DNA of 64,000 nt from JALHVH01 sp963773685. GTDB lineage: Bacteria > Acidobacteriota > Aminicenantia > Aminicenantales > Saccharicenantaceae. Numbering within the stretch: the stretch's first letter is position 1; each line of letters begins with the position of its first letter. The stretch lies in the NCBI GenBank assembly GCA_963773685.1, contig CAVZBY010000010.1, forward strand, positions 90,648-154,647. The letters are read 5' to 3'. Below the pieces are notes generated by a model that was not told the origin of the DNA, searched no databases, and worked only from the letters and a program-made list of their open reading frames with translations. Made by a program: the position numbers and the translations under genes. This document shows, one piece after another, positions 1 to 9,619 of the stretch.

Positions 1-315
1 GACCTCGGTGATCGTGCCCACCGTCGAGCGGGGGTTCGTCGAGATGGTCTTCTGGTCGATGGATATCGAGGGCGAAAGGCCCTCGATGGACTCGACCTCC
101 GGCTTCTCCATCTGCTCGATGAACTGGCGGGCGTAGGTCGAGAGGCACTCGATGTAGCGGCGCTGGCCCTCGGCGAACAGGGTGTCGAAGGCGAACGAGG
201 ACTTCCCCGAGCCGCTCGGGCCCGTGACGACGACGAGCCGGTTCCTGGGCAGATCGACGTCGATCCGCTTCAGGTTGTGCTGGGCCGCCTTACGGACTCT
301 GATCTGTTGGAGCAT
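1..315 (-). CDS. uvrA: UvrA excinuclease subunit A, N-terminal 105 residues (cut by window edge)
   Basis: UvrA is the damage-recognition ATPase of nucleotide excision repair. Only the first 105 codons are inside the window. The first Walker A motif reads GPSGSGKSS at residues 32-40 (most UvrA proteins have GLSGSGKSS), followed by the family block AFDTLFAEGQRRYIECLS, then YARQF, MEKPEVESIEGLSP and ISIDQKT, leading into the signature region. The ATG at 313-315 is the natural start because the protein begins with the usual lead into the first P-loop. It is divergent from the aminotransferase gene at 372, and the 56-bp gap must hold both promoters. Identification is very secure; whether it is the canonical UvrA or a UvrA2-type paralogue cannot be decided from this fragment. 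Confidence 0.95.
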   Translation of the reverse strand, partial: MLQQIRVRKAAQHNLKRIDVDLPRNRLVVVTGPSGSGKSSFAFDTLFAEGQRRYIECLSTYARQFIEQMEKPEVESIEGLSPSISIDQKTISTNPRSTVGTITEV

Positions 316-371
316 AACTCTATATTCTATCATATCTGATATAATGGGCCCGGAACCAAGGAGGTCCCGTC
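316..371. promoter_or_regulatory. Divergent promoter region uvrA / aminotransferase
   Basis: A short AT-rich gap between two divergent genes. On the plus strand TATAAT lies at 340-345 and AAGGAGG at 358-364, 7 nt before the ATG at 372. On the minus strand TATGAT lies at 329-334. No convincing -35 box is seen for either. The two -10 boxes nearly touch, so the two transcription starts probably interfere with each other. Confidence 0.55.
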
Positions 372-1580
372 ATGGCGTTCCCCGATGAGATCCTGTCCCG
401 GACGACCCGCACGATGGGCGTCTCGTTCATCCGCGAGATGTTGAAGGCGACGAAAGGCGTCGCGGGGATGATCTCGCTCGCCGGAGGCCTGCCCAGCCCC
501 GAGTCCTTCCCCTCGGACCTTCTGGCCGACCTGTTCCGGGAGGTGGTGGCGACCGAGGGCGCGGATGTCCTCCAATACGGCCCGACCGAGGGCGACCCCG
601 TCCTCAAGCGCGAGATCAACCGCTGGGAAGGCGAATCCGGCGTCGGCCACGACGAGCTCATCATCACCAACGGCGCGACCAACGCCATCTATCTCTTCGC
701 CCGCTCGGTCATCGACCCCGGGGACGTCGTCATCTGCGAAGGGCCGTCCTTCAGCGGCTCCCTCGTCGCCCTGGAAGCCTGCGGGGCGGAGCTCGCGCCC
801 GTTCCGATGGACGAGGAAGGGCTCCTCGTCGACCGCGTCCGGGAGACGATCGCCGCCGCGAAGGCCCGCGGCCGCGCCGTCAAGTTCATCTACGCCATCC
901 CCGATTTCCAGAACCCGAGCGGCCGGACGATGAGCCTGGCCCGGCGGCTGGAGCTCATCCGCGTCGCGCGCGCGGAAGGCGTCCTCATCCTCGAGGACGA
1001 GCCGTACCGGGACCTCCGCTTCTACGGCCCGCGCCTGGGAAGCCTGTGGAACCTGGCCCGCTCGGAGTTCGACGATCACCGGACCGTCACGATCTGCAAG
1101 TCCTTCTCCAAGATCCTCGGCCCGGGGCTGAGGGTCGGGTTCGCCGTCGGGCCGCCCGCGCTCATCGCGGCCATGGGCAAGTGGTCCCAGAAGATCATCG
1201 TGGCGCCGGAAGGCGTCTCCCAGCGGGTGGCCGCCCGGTTCCTCGAGCGCGGATACATGGGCCCGCATCTCGAGCGCGTCCGGGGGCTCTACAGGGCGAA
1301 ACGGGACGCCATCCTCTCCGCTCTGAAGGACACGATGCCGCCCCGCATCCGCTGGACGGAGCCCGAGGGCGGGTTGTTCATCTGGGTCACGTGCCCGGAA
1401 GGGATGGACACCGACGCCCTTTTCGCGAAAGCGGTCGAGGCCGGCGTCGCCTATATCCCCGGGAGCAAGTTCTACCCGACCGGGGCGGAGCGTCGGAACG
1501 AGATGCGGCTGAACTTTTCCTACGCGCCGGAAGCCGACCTCAGAGAAGGCGTGACACGCCTGGCCCGCCTTCTGGCCTGA
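372..1580 (+). CDS. PLP-dependent aminotransferase, 2-aminoadipate/MocR-like class I
   Basis: A 402-residue fold-type I PLP enzyme without the N-terminal GntR domain of MocR regulators. Family marks are the N-terminal ISLAGGLPSPESFP, LQYGPTEG, the PDFQNPSGRTMS substrate/PLP block, ILEDEPYRDLRF with the PLP-ring Asp, and the Schiff-base lysine in SKSFSKILGPGLRVG (about K247). The C-terminal GGLFIWV and MRLNFSY blocks are also intact. This subgroup includes LysN-type 2-aminoadipate and kynurenine/branched-chain aminotransferases; the exact substrate cannot be read from sequence. The start has a strong Shine-Dalgarno (AAGGAGG, 358-364). It appears monocistronic, ending just before the AT-rich toxin-antitoxin insertion. 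Confidence 0.9.
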   Translation: MAFPDEILSRTTRTMGVSFIREMLKATKGVAGMISLAGGLPSPESFPSDLLADLFREVVATEGADVLQYGPTEGDPVLKREINRWEGESGVGHDELIITNGATNAIYLFARSVIDPGDVVICEGPSFSGSLVALEACGAELAPVPMDEEGLLVDRVRETIAAAKARGRAVKFIYAIPDFQNPSGRTMSLARRLELIRVARAEGVLILEDEPYRDLRFYGPRLGSLWNLARSEFDDHRTVTICKSFSKILGPGLRVGFAVGPPALIAAMGKWSQKIIVAPEGVSQRVAARFLERGYMGPHLERVRGLYRAKRDAILSALKDTMPPRIRWTEPEGGLFIWVTCPEGMDTDALFAKAVEAGVAYIPGSKFYPTGAERRNEMRLNFSYAPEADLREGVTRLARLLA

Positions 1581-1601
1581 CCCCACCCGGGCCCGCGCGG
1601 A

Positions 1602-2030
1602 CTAGGCCGCAGAAGAAATATCGATAATATGGGCCTTTATAAATCGCCTTATTGCCAGGACGGCTTCATTCTTATCTTCCGCTCGGCTAGCCGCAATGTT
1701 TATTGAGAAATTGTAGAAGGCATCCAGATCAACCTTCAGCCATTTTTTGTTCAGATATAGAAACACCAGCAATGTTGTTATGGCTATTTTTTTATTTCCA
1801 TTCAAGAACGGATGATTTTTGATCATAAAATAAAATAGCATGCTTGGTTTCGAAATCAATCCCCTATATAGCGACCTGCCGCCGAACCATTGAAAGGGAG
1901 CGGCAAGACAACTCTCCAAAACGTTGGGGTATCTTGTAGAATAATCGGGAATGGGCTCATCAAAGACCATTAGCTGTTGAGTTAGCTTAAAGGCTATATG
2001 CTCAACATCGAGAATGGTAATGTCCTGCAC
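1602..2030 (-). CDS. Doc-like Fic-fold toxin of a type II toxin-antitoxin pair
   Basis: A 142-residue protein with the Doc/Fic core motif HPFLNGNKK at residues 73-81, matching the HxFx(D/N)(A/G)NK(R/K) signature whose His and Asn bind the nucleotide. Doc proteins phosphorylate EF-Tu; canonical Fic enzymes have a longer HxFx(D/E)GNGR motif, so the short form fits Doc. The start is GTG at 2028-2030, whose G is also the last base of the upstream gene's TAG, so the two genes are translationally coupled. The DNA is visibly AT-rich and uses codons (ATA, TTA, AAA) rare in the flanking genes, suggesting horizontal transfer. No target is shown by sequence. Confidence 0.8.
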   Translation of the reverse strand: MQDITILDVEHIAFKLTQQLMVFDEPIPDYSTRYPNVLESCLAAPFQWFGGRSLYRGLISKPSMLFYFMIKNHPFLNGNKKIAITTLLVFLYLNKKWLKVDLDAFYNFSINIAASRAEDKNEAVLAIRRFIKAHIIDISSAA

Positions 2031-2302
2031 TATTCGTTCCCCAATCTTTTCAACAATCCTCCATATTCCGCAACGGCTTTACTAACGGCACGATCGATCC
2101 TTTTCTTCTTGGCTGGATCTATGACATGGCTATTGATATTTGTTAATAAATGCCTCGAAATACCGATAGTTTTACCTAGCCTAATTGCCTTGATATCTCC
2201 CCGCTTGATCTTCTTGTAGACTGCCGTTCTGCTCATCCCAAGAATGGCCGCGACCTCAGAAACAGATAAATACTTGCTTTTTAAGAACTTCCTGTTTTTC
2301 AT
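2030..2302 (-). CDS. Helix-turn-helix (excisionase/MerR-like) antitoxin partner of the Doc toxin
   Basis: A 90-residue protein from the ATG at 2300-2302 (a TTG 45 nt upstream, at 2345-2347, is an alternative start giving 105 residues). Residues 10-45 (YLSVSEVAAILGMSRTAVY, then KKIKRGDIKAIRLGKT) form the winged helix-turn-helix seen in excisionase-type DNA-binding proteins. The C-terminal 40 residues are basic and helical and probably neutralise the toxin. It precedes and overlaps the Doc gene by one base, the usual antitoxin-first order, and probably autorepresses the pair. It differs from the phage P1 Phd antitoxin, so the pairing of an excisionase-like antitoxin with Doc is inferred from position. 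Confidence 0.7.
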   Translation of the reverse strand: MKNRKFLKSKYLSVSEVAAILGMSRTAVYKKIKRGDIKAIRLGKTIGISRHLLTNINSHVIDPAKKKRIDRAVSKAVAEYGGLLKRLGNE

Positions 2303-2580
2303 GGTCTGTTCTCGTTTAACGCAGCTAATAGGGTTAATATATGTCAACCTTAAATAATGCGCATTGTCAAGATAATAAGATATTTAAGAAATTATAGCGG
2401 ACACGTCATTATGTTCATAAATCGCCTAGCAATACTTGAGGGTAAGAGTTGATTTCAACAATAATACAAGCCGGCCGCCGAGAAGCGGACGTAAGTGATT
2501 ATGGCCTTCGTCGAGGCAAGTCGAACCCGCTCGAGGCATTCATTGACCCGCCCGGCGCGTTCGGCTAAGATGAACCCGAC
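2303..2580. promoter_or_regulatory. AT-rich intergenic region with the helicase promoter
   Basis: A 278-bp gap between divergent genes. Its left two thirds share the low GC of the toxin-antitoxin genes and contain two TTGACA boxes read toward the antitoxin gene (near 2345 and 2368), but neither has a well-spaced -10. The right end holds a clear promoter for the helicase: TTGACC at 2543-2548, a 17-bp spacer, and TAAGAT at 2566-2571. The helicase ATG at 2581 lies only 9 nt past the -10 box, so that mRNA should be leaderless. Confidence 0.6.
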
Positions 2581-4936
2581 ATGTCCCGGGAAGAAGATCT
2601 TCTCAAGTCCCTCGAGCTCCTCCAGGCCCTGAGCCTCAAGAACGATTCCATCACGGCGATAAAGCACCTGCCCGCCCGGGAGGCCCGGACCGCGGACTAC
2701 CCGGACGACGCCGAGCCGACCCTGGTCGCGGCCCTCAAGAAGAAAGGGTACGCCTCCCTTTACTCCCATCAGAGGAGCTCCTGGGAAGCCCTGCGGCGAG
2801 GGCCAAAACATCGCGGTCGTCACGCCCACGGCCTCGGGGAAAACGCTCTGCTACAACCTCCCCGTCCTGGACGCCATCATCCGCGACCCGTCGAGCCGGG
2901 CCATCTATCTCTTCCCGACCAAGGCCCTGGCCCAGGACCAGCGGGCGGAGCTCGACGAGACGACCGCGCTCCTCCCCTCCGAGCTCCGCATCTTCACCTA
3001 CGACGGGGATACGCCGCAGGACGCCCGCCGGGCCATCCGGGCCCAGGGGCACATCATCCTGACCAACCCGGACATGCTCCACGCGGGCATCCTGCCGCAT
3101 CACACGAAGTGGATCAAGCTCTTCGAGAACCTGAAGTACATCGTCATCGACGAGCTCCACAATTACCGCGGCATCTTCGGCAGTCATCTGGCCAATATCC
3201 TCCGCCGCCTCAAGCGCGTCGCCGCCTTCTACGGCTCGAACCCGCAGTTCATCCTGTGCACCGCGACCATCGCCAACCCGAAGGAGATGGCCGAGAAGAT
3301 GATCGAGGCCCCGGTGACCCTGGTCGACGACAACGGCGCCCCGCGGGGCGAGAAGCACTTCGTCTTCTACACGCCGCCCATCGTCAACGAGGCGCTGGGC
3401 ATCCGGCGCTCCTACGTCAACGAGTCCCGGCGCATCGCCGCGATCTTCCTCCAGCACGACCTCCAGACCATCGTCTTCGCCCAGAGCCGGCTCATCACCG
3501 AGGTCCTCCTCACCTACCTCAAACAGGACATCGAGAAGACCATCAAGGACGAAGGTCTCATCCGCGGATACCGCGGCGGCTATCTCCCGCTCGTCCGGCG
3601 CGAGATCGAGAAGGGCCTCCGCGACGGGAAGATCCTCGGCGTCGTCTCGACCAACGCCCTCGAGCTCGGCATCGACATCGGCACGCTCGACGTCGCCGTC
3701 CTCGCCGGCTATCCGGGCACCATCGCTTCGACCTGGCAGAGGGCGGGGCGGGCCGGCCGCAAGACGGGCCGCTCGGCGGCGGTCCTCGTCGCCTCGAGCT
3801 CGCCCCTCGACCAGTTCATCGTCAACCACCCGGAATACTTCTTCACGAGCCCCCCGGAGAACGCCCTCATCAACCCGGACAACCTCTCCATCATGGTCAG
3901 CCACGTCGAGTGCGGGGCCTTCGAGCTCCCCTTCCAGGAGGGGGAGAAGTTCGGGACGATGGAGATCGGCGAGATCCTGAAGTTCCTCGAGGAGGAGAAG
4001 CTCCTCCACCATTCGAAGGACAAGTGGTACTGGACCTCCGACGCCTACCCGGCCGACGGGGTGAGCCTGCGGAGCATCAGCTCCGACAACTTCGTCGTCG
4101 TCGACCAGACCGGGAAGGCGCGGGTCATCGCCGAGGTGGATTTCAGCTCCGCCCTGACGACGCTCCACGAGAAGGCCATCTACATGTGCGAGGGCGAGCA
4201 GTACTACGTCGAGAAGCTGGACTACGAACAGCGCAAGGCCTACGTCAAGAAGACCGACGTCGACTATTACACCGACGCCATCGACTACACCAAGATCAAG
4301 ATCCTGGACCAGTTCGACAAGGCCGTCCACGGGAGGGCCCGCGTCGCCCACGGCGAGGTCCACGTCGCGACCCAGGTCGTGGGCTTCAAGAAGATCAAGT
4401 TCCACACGGGAGAGAACGTCGGGGCCGGCGACCTGAGCCTGCCGCAGAACGAGATGCACACGACGGCCTGGTGGCTGACCGTGCCCTCGGACGTCCTCCA
4501 GACCCTCGACTATACGCCGGAACAGCGCGTCAACGGCGTCTTCGGCCTCTCGTACCTTCTCCACCACCTCGCGCCGCTGTTCCTGATGTGCGACGTCCAC
4601 GACATCGGGGTCTCCATCGGCGACAACTCGACCGGCGAATCCCTGCCGCCCCGGGAGCTCGCGGCCCGGGCGGGCGCGGGCGACGAGGGCCCGGCGGTCG
4701 CGACCGAGGATTTCGAGCCCAACATCTTCATCTACGACAACTTCCCCGGCGGCATCGGCCTGAGCCCGGCCCTGTTCCTGCTCGAGAAGAGGCTCCTCGA
4801 GCACGGCCTCAAGACCATCGAGATCTGCCCCTGCAAGGACGGCTGTCCCTCCTGCGTCGGTCCGACCAAGGAGAGCGGCCGCCTGGCCAAGCAGGTCGCG
4901 CTGGATATCCTGAAGAAGCTGATCTTCGTCAGCTGA
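2581..4936 (+). CDS. DEAD/DEAH-box helicase with C-terminal DUF1998 zinc domain (one frameshift)
   Basis: A superfamily 2 helicase of the YprA/MrfA type, about 784 residues once a single extra base is removed. Frame 1 encodes the N-terminus through LYSHQRSSWEALRRG. At the GGG of 2800-2802 the reading frame must move by one base, after which QNIAVVTPTASGKT (Walker A), the DELH box in IVIDELHNYRG, the SAT-like LCTATIANP, and motif VI STWQRAGRAGRKTGRS follow without interruption. The C-terminal CPCKDGCPSCVG is the Cys cluster of DUF1998, which in MrfA supports DNA repair. The start ATG is preceded directly by a promoter with no Shine-Dalgarno. The gene converges on the MFS gene with a 21-bp gap. 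Confidence 0.85.
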
Positions 4937-4957
4937 CCGAAGCCCCGAGCATCCCCG

Positions 4958-6215
4958 CTACGGACACACAGCGTCCTCGGCCCCATTGCGGCGGGCCCCG
5001 GCGCCGCCGTCCCTGATCATCCGCCGGATCGGCGGGACGAAGAAAGACACGGCCCCCAGGAGAGCCAGCGCCGTCCCCGGTGATGAGAAAGACGTTGATG
5101 ATCCCGATCCGGTCGGCGATGAAGCCCGTCTGCAGCAGGCCGAACATCGCGGGCGCCAGCATGATGCTCCCGTAGATGGAGAACACGCGGCCCAGGGCGG
5201 CCGGATCGACGGAGGTCTGGACCACGACCGTGAACGCGCCGCCGTAAACGGCGCCGGCCACGCCGCCGACGAGGGTCAGGCTCACGAACAGCCCGAATCC
5301 CGTCGGAGGGAGGAGCCCGGAAGCGAAGAATACCGCTCCGAGGACGAGATAGGTGATATTGATAAGGACGACCTTGTTGGCCCTCTGCTTCAGGACGCCC
5401 AGGATGACCCCGCCCAAGAGCATCCCCAGTCCCCAGGCGATCTCGACGATGCTCATCTGGGTGGTTCCCCCCGCGAAATGTTTCGTGGTCATCAGCGGGA
5501 AGAGGGCCGAGAGCGGAAAGATGAAGAAGGTGACGAGGAGCACGAAAACGAACAGCCACAGCAATCCGGGCCGGCTGTAGACCTCCCGCAGGCCCTCCTT
5601 CATCTCGCGGAATACGTGGGGCGGGGGCGCGTCCGCCTTTTTCGGGGGTCTCGGGATGCGGACCAGGACGAGCGAGACGACGGCGATGACGGCCCCGAGC
5701 ACATCGAACAGAAGGGCGTAGGTCATATCGAAGGCGTTGATGAGAAGGGCGGCCAGCGCCGGGCCGGCGATGGTGCTCGTGGAGTAGATGACCTGGTTGA
5801 CCCCGGCGACGCGCATGAGCTGGGACTCCGGGGCCAGCAGGGGAACGGACGCCTGCATCGCGGGAACGTGGAAGGCGCTGCCCAGGGAGCGAAGGGCGAG
5901 GAGGACGTAGATGTAGGGGATGCGGACCTCGCCGAAGGCGAACAGGGCGGCCATGACGGCGGTGCAGGCCGCGATGAAGAGATCGGCCGTGATCATGACC
6001 CTCTTCCGGTCCCAACGGTCGATGAGGACTCCCGTGAAGGGGCCCAGGAGAAGATGGGGCAGGAATGTCGCGATAAAGGAAAAGGCCAGGACCTCCGCCG
6101 ACCCCGTTTCGATGCTCAGCCAGAAAACGACGGCGTAGCCGACGACGGAGCTGCTCAGCGTGGAGAACAGCTGTCCGGCCCAGATGACGATGAAGGTTCT
6201 TTTCCAGCTTTCCAT
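4958..6215 (-). CDS. MFS exporter, MFS_3 / EntS-like drug or siderophore efflux type (one frameshift)
   Basis: A twelve-helix major facilitator of about 419 residues. The start is ATG at 6213-6215 (MESWKRTFIVIWAGQ), with GGGAAGGG upstream as Shine-Dalgarno. The family motif A between helices 2 and 3 reads GVLIDRWDRKRVM, and AFHVPAMQASVPLL is typical of the EntS/MFS_3 branch. After helix 11, in INVFLITG, the C-run at 5075-5078 has one base too many. With it removed the protein continues TGTALALLGAVSFFVPPIRR (helix 12) and stops at TAG 4958-4960. Substrate unknown. The gene converges on the helicase gene. Confidence 0.8.
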
Positions 6216-6680
6216 GCCCTTCCCTACGAAACGCGAGTGATTTTGTCCACAATACCAGGGCCGGAGCCCGGGTGTCAAAGCCGCTATGTTCCGTTTCTTT
6301 TTGTGCCTGGAGGAATTCCCGGCTCGGGGTGCGCGTCCCGGGGTTCGGAAGCCGCCCCTTGACCCCACATCTGCGGAGACGCAGGTGTTTGTAGCCGCGG
6401 GCTTCAGCCCGCGCTTGGATTCCGAATGGCTTCACGAAGATAGCGCAGGCTGAAGCCTGCGGCTACATTAAAAAGCGGTCCTCCTCGCCCAGACAGCGCT
6501 TTCTTTGCCTCCTCCAAGCAACACGTCCGCGCTATTCCTAAGAAGCCCCGTCCTCGAAGGGATCTCAGCGAATAACGCTGCCCCGGACATACGAGAAGGC
6601 CCAAAATACCGCTTGACCGGTTCTCCGGCCCCCGGAGATAATGTCCGTCTTATGTCCAGGACGCGAAGGGAGTCTCGCGA
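6216..6680. other. Intergenic region with inverted repeat and reductase promoter
   Basis: Between divergent genes. At 6391-6467 two copies of the GTAGCCGCAGGC repeat face each other (GTAGCCGCGGGCTTCAGC and its complement around 6444-6467), giving a long imperfect inverted repeat. At 6613-6618 TTGACC and at 6637-6642 GATAAT, separated by 18 bp, form a likely promoter for the reductase gene. Nothing coding is recognised in 6468-6612. Confidence 0.55.
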
Positions 6681-7996
6681 ATGAACGGTCTCAACAGGCG
6701 CCGGTTTTTGGTTGCTCGGCGGCCGCGCTGGCCGGAAGCGCTTTCCCTCGAAACGGTAACGCATTTTCCGACGGGATACGATCGCCGGAAACCGCGTCAC
6801 CGCCGAAAATTAAAGAGTACCGCGTCCTCGGGCGCACGGGATTCAAGGTATCGGATATCGGGCTCGGCGGAGGCGAAGCCACCGACCCTTCCCTGATCGA
6901 AGCCGCGTTCGACAGCGGGATCAATTATATCGACGCCGCGGAGAACTACGTCAATGGCCAGGTCGAAGCGGCCATCGGCAAGGCCCTCAAGCGCCGCGAC
7001 CGAAAATCCGTGTTCATCACGACCAAGCTGGGCCTGGGAAAGGACGTCTCCAAAGCGAGTCTCCTGAGCCGGGCGAGGAAATGCCTGGAGAGGCTCCAAA
7101 CGGATTACGTGGATTGCCTCCAGATCCACTGCCCCCCGACCGTAGCCGCGCTCAAGACGGAAGGATTCCATGAAGCCGTCAGGGAGCTCAAAGCCGAGGG
7201 GCGGGTCAGGTTCTGCGGCCTGTCCCAGCACGGCGGGCAATGGAATGACGTGAGCGAGACGATGGAGCAGGTCGTATCGGCGGCCGCCGAAGACGGGCGG
7301 TTCGACGTCGTGCTCCTCGTCTATAATTTCATCCAGACGGAGCAGGGCTCCCGTCTCCTGAAGCTCTGCAGGGAAAAGAACATCGGGACGACGATCATGA
7401 AGGCCAACCCGGTGGGGACTTTGGCGTTCATCGAGCGCTATGTTGGAGCCGAGGAAAAGGAAGGCCAGAAAAGGGATCCCTCCGTGACGGCCCTTCTCGA
7501 GCGGCTCAAACGGGTGGCGGACCAGGCGGAGGGCTTCAAGAGCGAATTCGACCTGAAGAACACCTCCGAGGTCCGGAGGGCGGCCTACCAGTTCGTGCTT
7601 GCCAACCCGGACGTCAACACCGTCTGCTGTACCATCGGCAACTATGACAGCCTCGAGGCCTATGTCTCGCTATCGGGAACGAAATTGAACGCCGGCGGGG
7701 CGGACAGGCTCGCCCGATACGCGGCCACCTTCGGACAATTGTACTGCCGGCATGCCTGCGGACAGTGCGAATCCCAATGTCCCGCGGGCGTCCCGGTCAA
7801 CACGATCATGCGCTACAACCATTATTTTCATTCCCAGGGACGGGAAAAATACGCCATGGCCGAATACGCGGCCCTGCCCGCGAACAGGGCGGACACATGC
7901 CGGAACTGCGCCGGCCCCTGCCAGAGCGCCTGCCCCTATGGAGTCCCGGTGCAAGGGCTGCTCTCCCTCGCCCACGATACCTTGACCCTCGCTTAG
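6681..7996 (+). CDS. Tat-exported aldo/keto reductase with C-terminal iron-sulfur motifs (frameshift in signal peptide)
   Basis: An oxidoreductase of the COG1453 type: an NADPH-dependent aldo/keto reductase barrel followed by a ferredoxin-like tail. The start at 6681 gives MNGLNRRRF, a twin-arginine motif. The T-run at 6705-6709 appears one base short, after which GCSAAALAGSAF completes the signal peptide. The barrel shows RVLGRTGFKVSDIGLGGGE, NYIDAAENYVNGQ (catalytic Asp and Tyr), FITTKLGL and DYVDCLQIH. The tail has two Cys groups, CRHACGQCESQCP and CRNCAGPCQSACP, suited to 4Fe-4S clusters. A Shine-Dalgarno (GAAGGGAG) lies about 10 nt upstream. Probably periplasmic; substrate unknown. Confidence 0.8.
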
Positions 7997-8005
7997 GGCC
8001 GCCGG

Positions 8006-8941
8006 CTATTTCGGAGCCAAAGCCGAAGCCGGATCGAGAGCCGGGGGCGGAGGGCTCACGACCTCCACGTCTTCGCTCCTTGACGGATGAGGAAAGCGGA
8101 TCTTCCAGGAGTGCAGGAGATAGCCGCAGGAGCCGGGCCGCGCGTCGAGCTCGTCGCTCTCGCCTTCGGCCCGGGGAATTCCGCCCGGCCCGTAGAGAGG
8201 ATCTCCCACCAGCGGGGATCCCGCATAGCTCAGGTGGATCCGGATCTGATGGGGGCGGCCCGTAGGGATGGTCACCTCGAGAAGAGCCGCGTTCTTTTCG
8301 GGGAACCGGCGCAACACCCGAACATGGCTTATCGATGGCCGGCCGGCCGGGTGATAGGCATGGACGGTGGCCGGGAGCCGGAACGGGACGGGACCGATGG
8401 GCGCGTCGACCGTGAACGCGTCCGGCATCGCCGCTCCCGACGCCAGGGCCAGGTACACCTTGACGATCCGCCTTTCGTACATCGCCTGCGCCAACGACCG
8501 CGCGGCCCGGGCGTTCCTGGTGAAGAGGATCGCCCCGGACGTGCCGCGTCCGAGCCGATGCAAGGGCGAACACCCGGAACCATAGCGCTCCCGCACAAGG
8601 TAAAGCAGAGTGTTTTCCAGGAACAGGCCTCCAGGAAGCACCGGGAGTCCCGAAGGCTTCGCTAAGACAAGGACGTCCGGGTCCTCCATCAGGGCCCCGA
8701 ACTCCCGCGGAGCCGCGGGCTCATCCCAAGGCGGGCGACGATAATCAAGACGGTCACCGCAACCGAGCAACTCGTCCGGAGACGCGGGCCGCCCGTTCCG
8801 AAAGACCTGCCCCGCTTCGATCCGCCGGCGCCAGGCCTCCCCCGTCGAGTGGGGATAATAGCGCGTATAGAAATCGACGACGGAGACGCCCCCGTCCTTC
8901 CGTTGAACGCGGTCGGGATAGGTATATCCGCTATTCTTCAT
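8006..8941 (-). CDS. RluA-family pseudouridine synthase-like protein lacking the catalytic Asp
   Basis: About 311 residues, starting MKNSGYTYPDRV at ATG 8939-8941. An S4-like N-terminus (HSTGEAWRRRIEAGQVFRNG) is followed by the RluA fold: LVLAKPSGLPVLPGG, CSPLHRLGRGTSGAILFT, RRIVKVYLALASG, TIPTGRPHQIRIHLSYAGSP and LVGDPLYGPGG. In active enzymes the central motif is HRLDxxTSG and its Asp is the nucleophile. Here the codon is GGA (Gly), giving HRLGRGTSG. Related forms with this substitution may exist, but activity should not be assumed. No good Shine-Dalgarno is visible. It lies downstream of efpL on the same strand. Confidence 0.8.
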   Translation of the reverse strand: MKNSGYTYPDRVQRKDGGVSVVDFYTRYYPHSTGEAWRRRIEAGQVFRNGRPASPDELLGCGDRLDYRRPPWDEPAAPREFGALMEDPDVLVLAKPSGLPVLPGGLFLENTLLYLVRERYGSGCSPLHRLGRGTSGAILFTRNARAARSLAQAMYERRIVKVYLALASGAAMPDAFTVDAPIGPVPFRLPATVHAYHPAGRPSISHVRVLRRFPEKNAALLEVTIPTGRPHQIRIHLSYAGSPLVGDPLYGPGGIPRAEGESDELDARPGSCGYLLHSWKIRFPHPSRSEDVEVVSPPPPALDPASALAPK

Positions 8942-8991
8942 GGGATCCGGGGACGGCGGCCGCAGGAGCCGGCAGAGGGAGGAAGTCCGGC

Positions 8992-9558
8992 TCAAGCCTT
9001 CGACGCATATTCCCCCGTGCGGGTGTCCACGCGGATGCGGTCTCCGGTCGAGATGTGCTCGGGGACCTGCACGACCAGTCCTGTGGGCAAGGTGGCCGGC
9101 TTCGTCCGCGCGTTGACCGACCCGCCCTTCACCGACGGGCGGGTCTCCGCGACCTCGAGCTCGATGAACGACGGAAGCTGGAGGCCCAGGACGCGGCCCT
9201 CGGACGAAAGGGACAACAGCCCCTCGATCCCCTCGGTCAGGTAGGGCCACTCGTCCTCGATCTCCTCCCTGGCGAAGGTGAACTGGCTGAAGTCCTGCAG
9301 GTCCATGAATGTGATGCTCGACGCGTCGCCGTAAAGATATTGCACCGGCCGCCTCTCGAAATCGGCCTCGGGCAGGACGTCGTCGCCGTGAAGGGCCTGG
9401 TCGATCTTGCGTTTCGACTTGAGGTTGCGGAAGCGGATCTTGTAGAGCGTCACGGCGCCGCGCGCCGCGGGCGACTGGACCCGGATGGTCTCGACGATAT
9501 GGGCCTCGCCGTCGATCCCGACGACGTCGCCTCTCTTCAGGTCTGATGCTTTGAACAT
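8992..9558 (-). CDS. efpL: EF-P paralogue EfpL (YeiP-type)
   Basis: A 188-residue three-domain EF-P-like protein, start ATG at 9558. EF-P relieves ribosomes stalled at proline stretches. The tip of domain I is not the Lys loop of canonical EF-P but the VQSPAARGAVTLYKIRF block of YeiP/EfpL, with Arg at position 33, matching the conserved tip Arg of that subfamily. Other YeiP blocks are KGDD-like HGDDVLPEADFERRPV, FMDLQDFSQFTF and NARTKPATLPTGLVVQVPEH. No modification enzyme (EpmA, EarP) is nearby, consistent with an unmodified tip. It precedes the RluA-like gene by 50 bp and may be cotranscribed with it. Confidence 0.9.
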   Translation of the reverse strand: MFKASDLKRGDVVGIDGEAHIVETIRVQSPAARGAVTLYKIRFRNLKSKRKIDQALHGDDVLPEADFERRPVQYLYGDASSITFMDLQDFSQFTFAREEIEDEWPYLTEGIEGLLSLSSEGRVLGLQLPSFIELEVAETRPSVKGGSVNARTKPATLPTGLVVQVPEHISTGDRIRVDTRTGEYASKA

Positions 9559-9619
9559 GGGAATGCCTCGGTCTCCTCCCCCATCATACCGCCCGTGTCA
9601 AGGCGCCGGCACACGGCAA

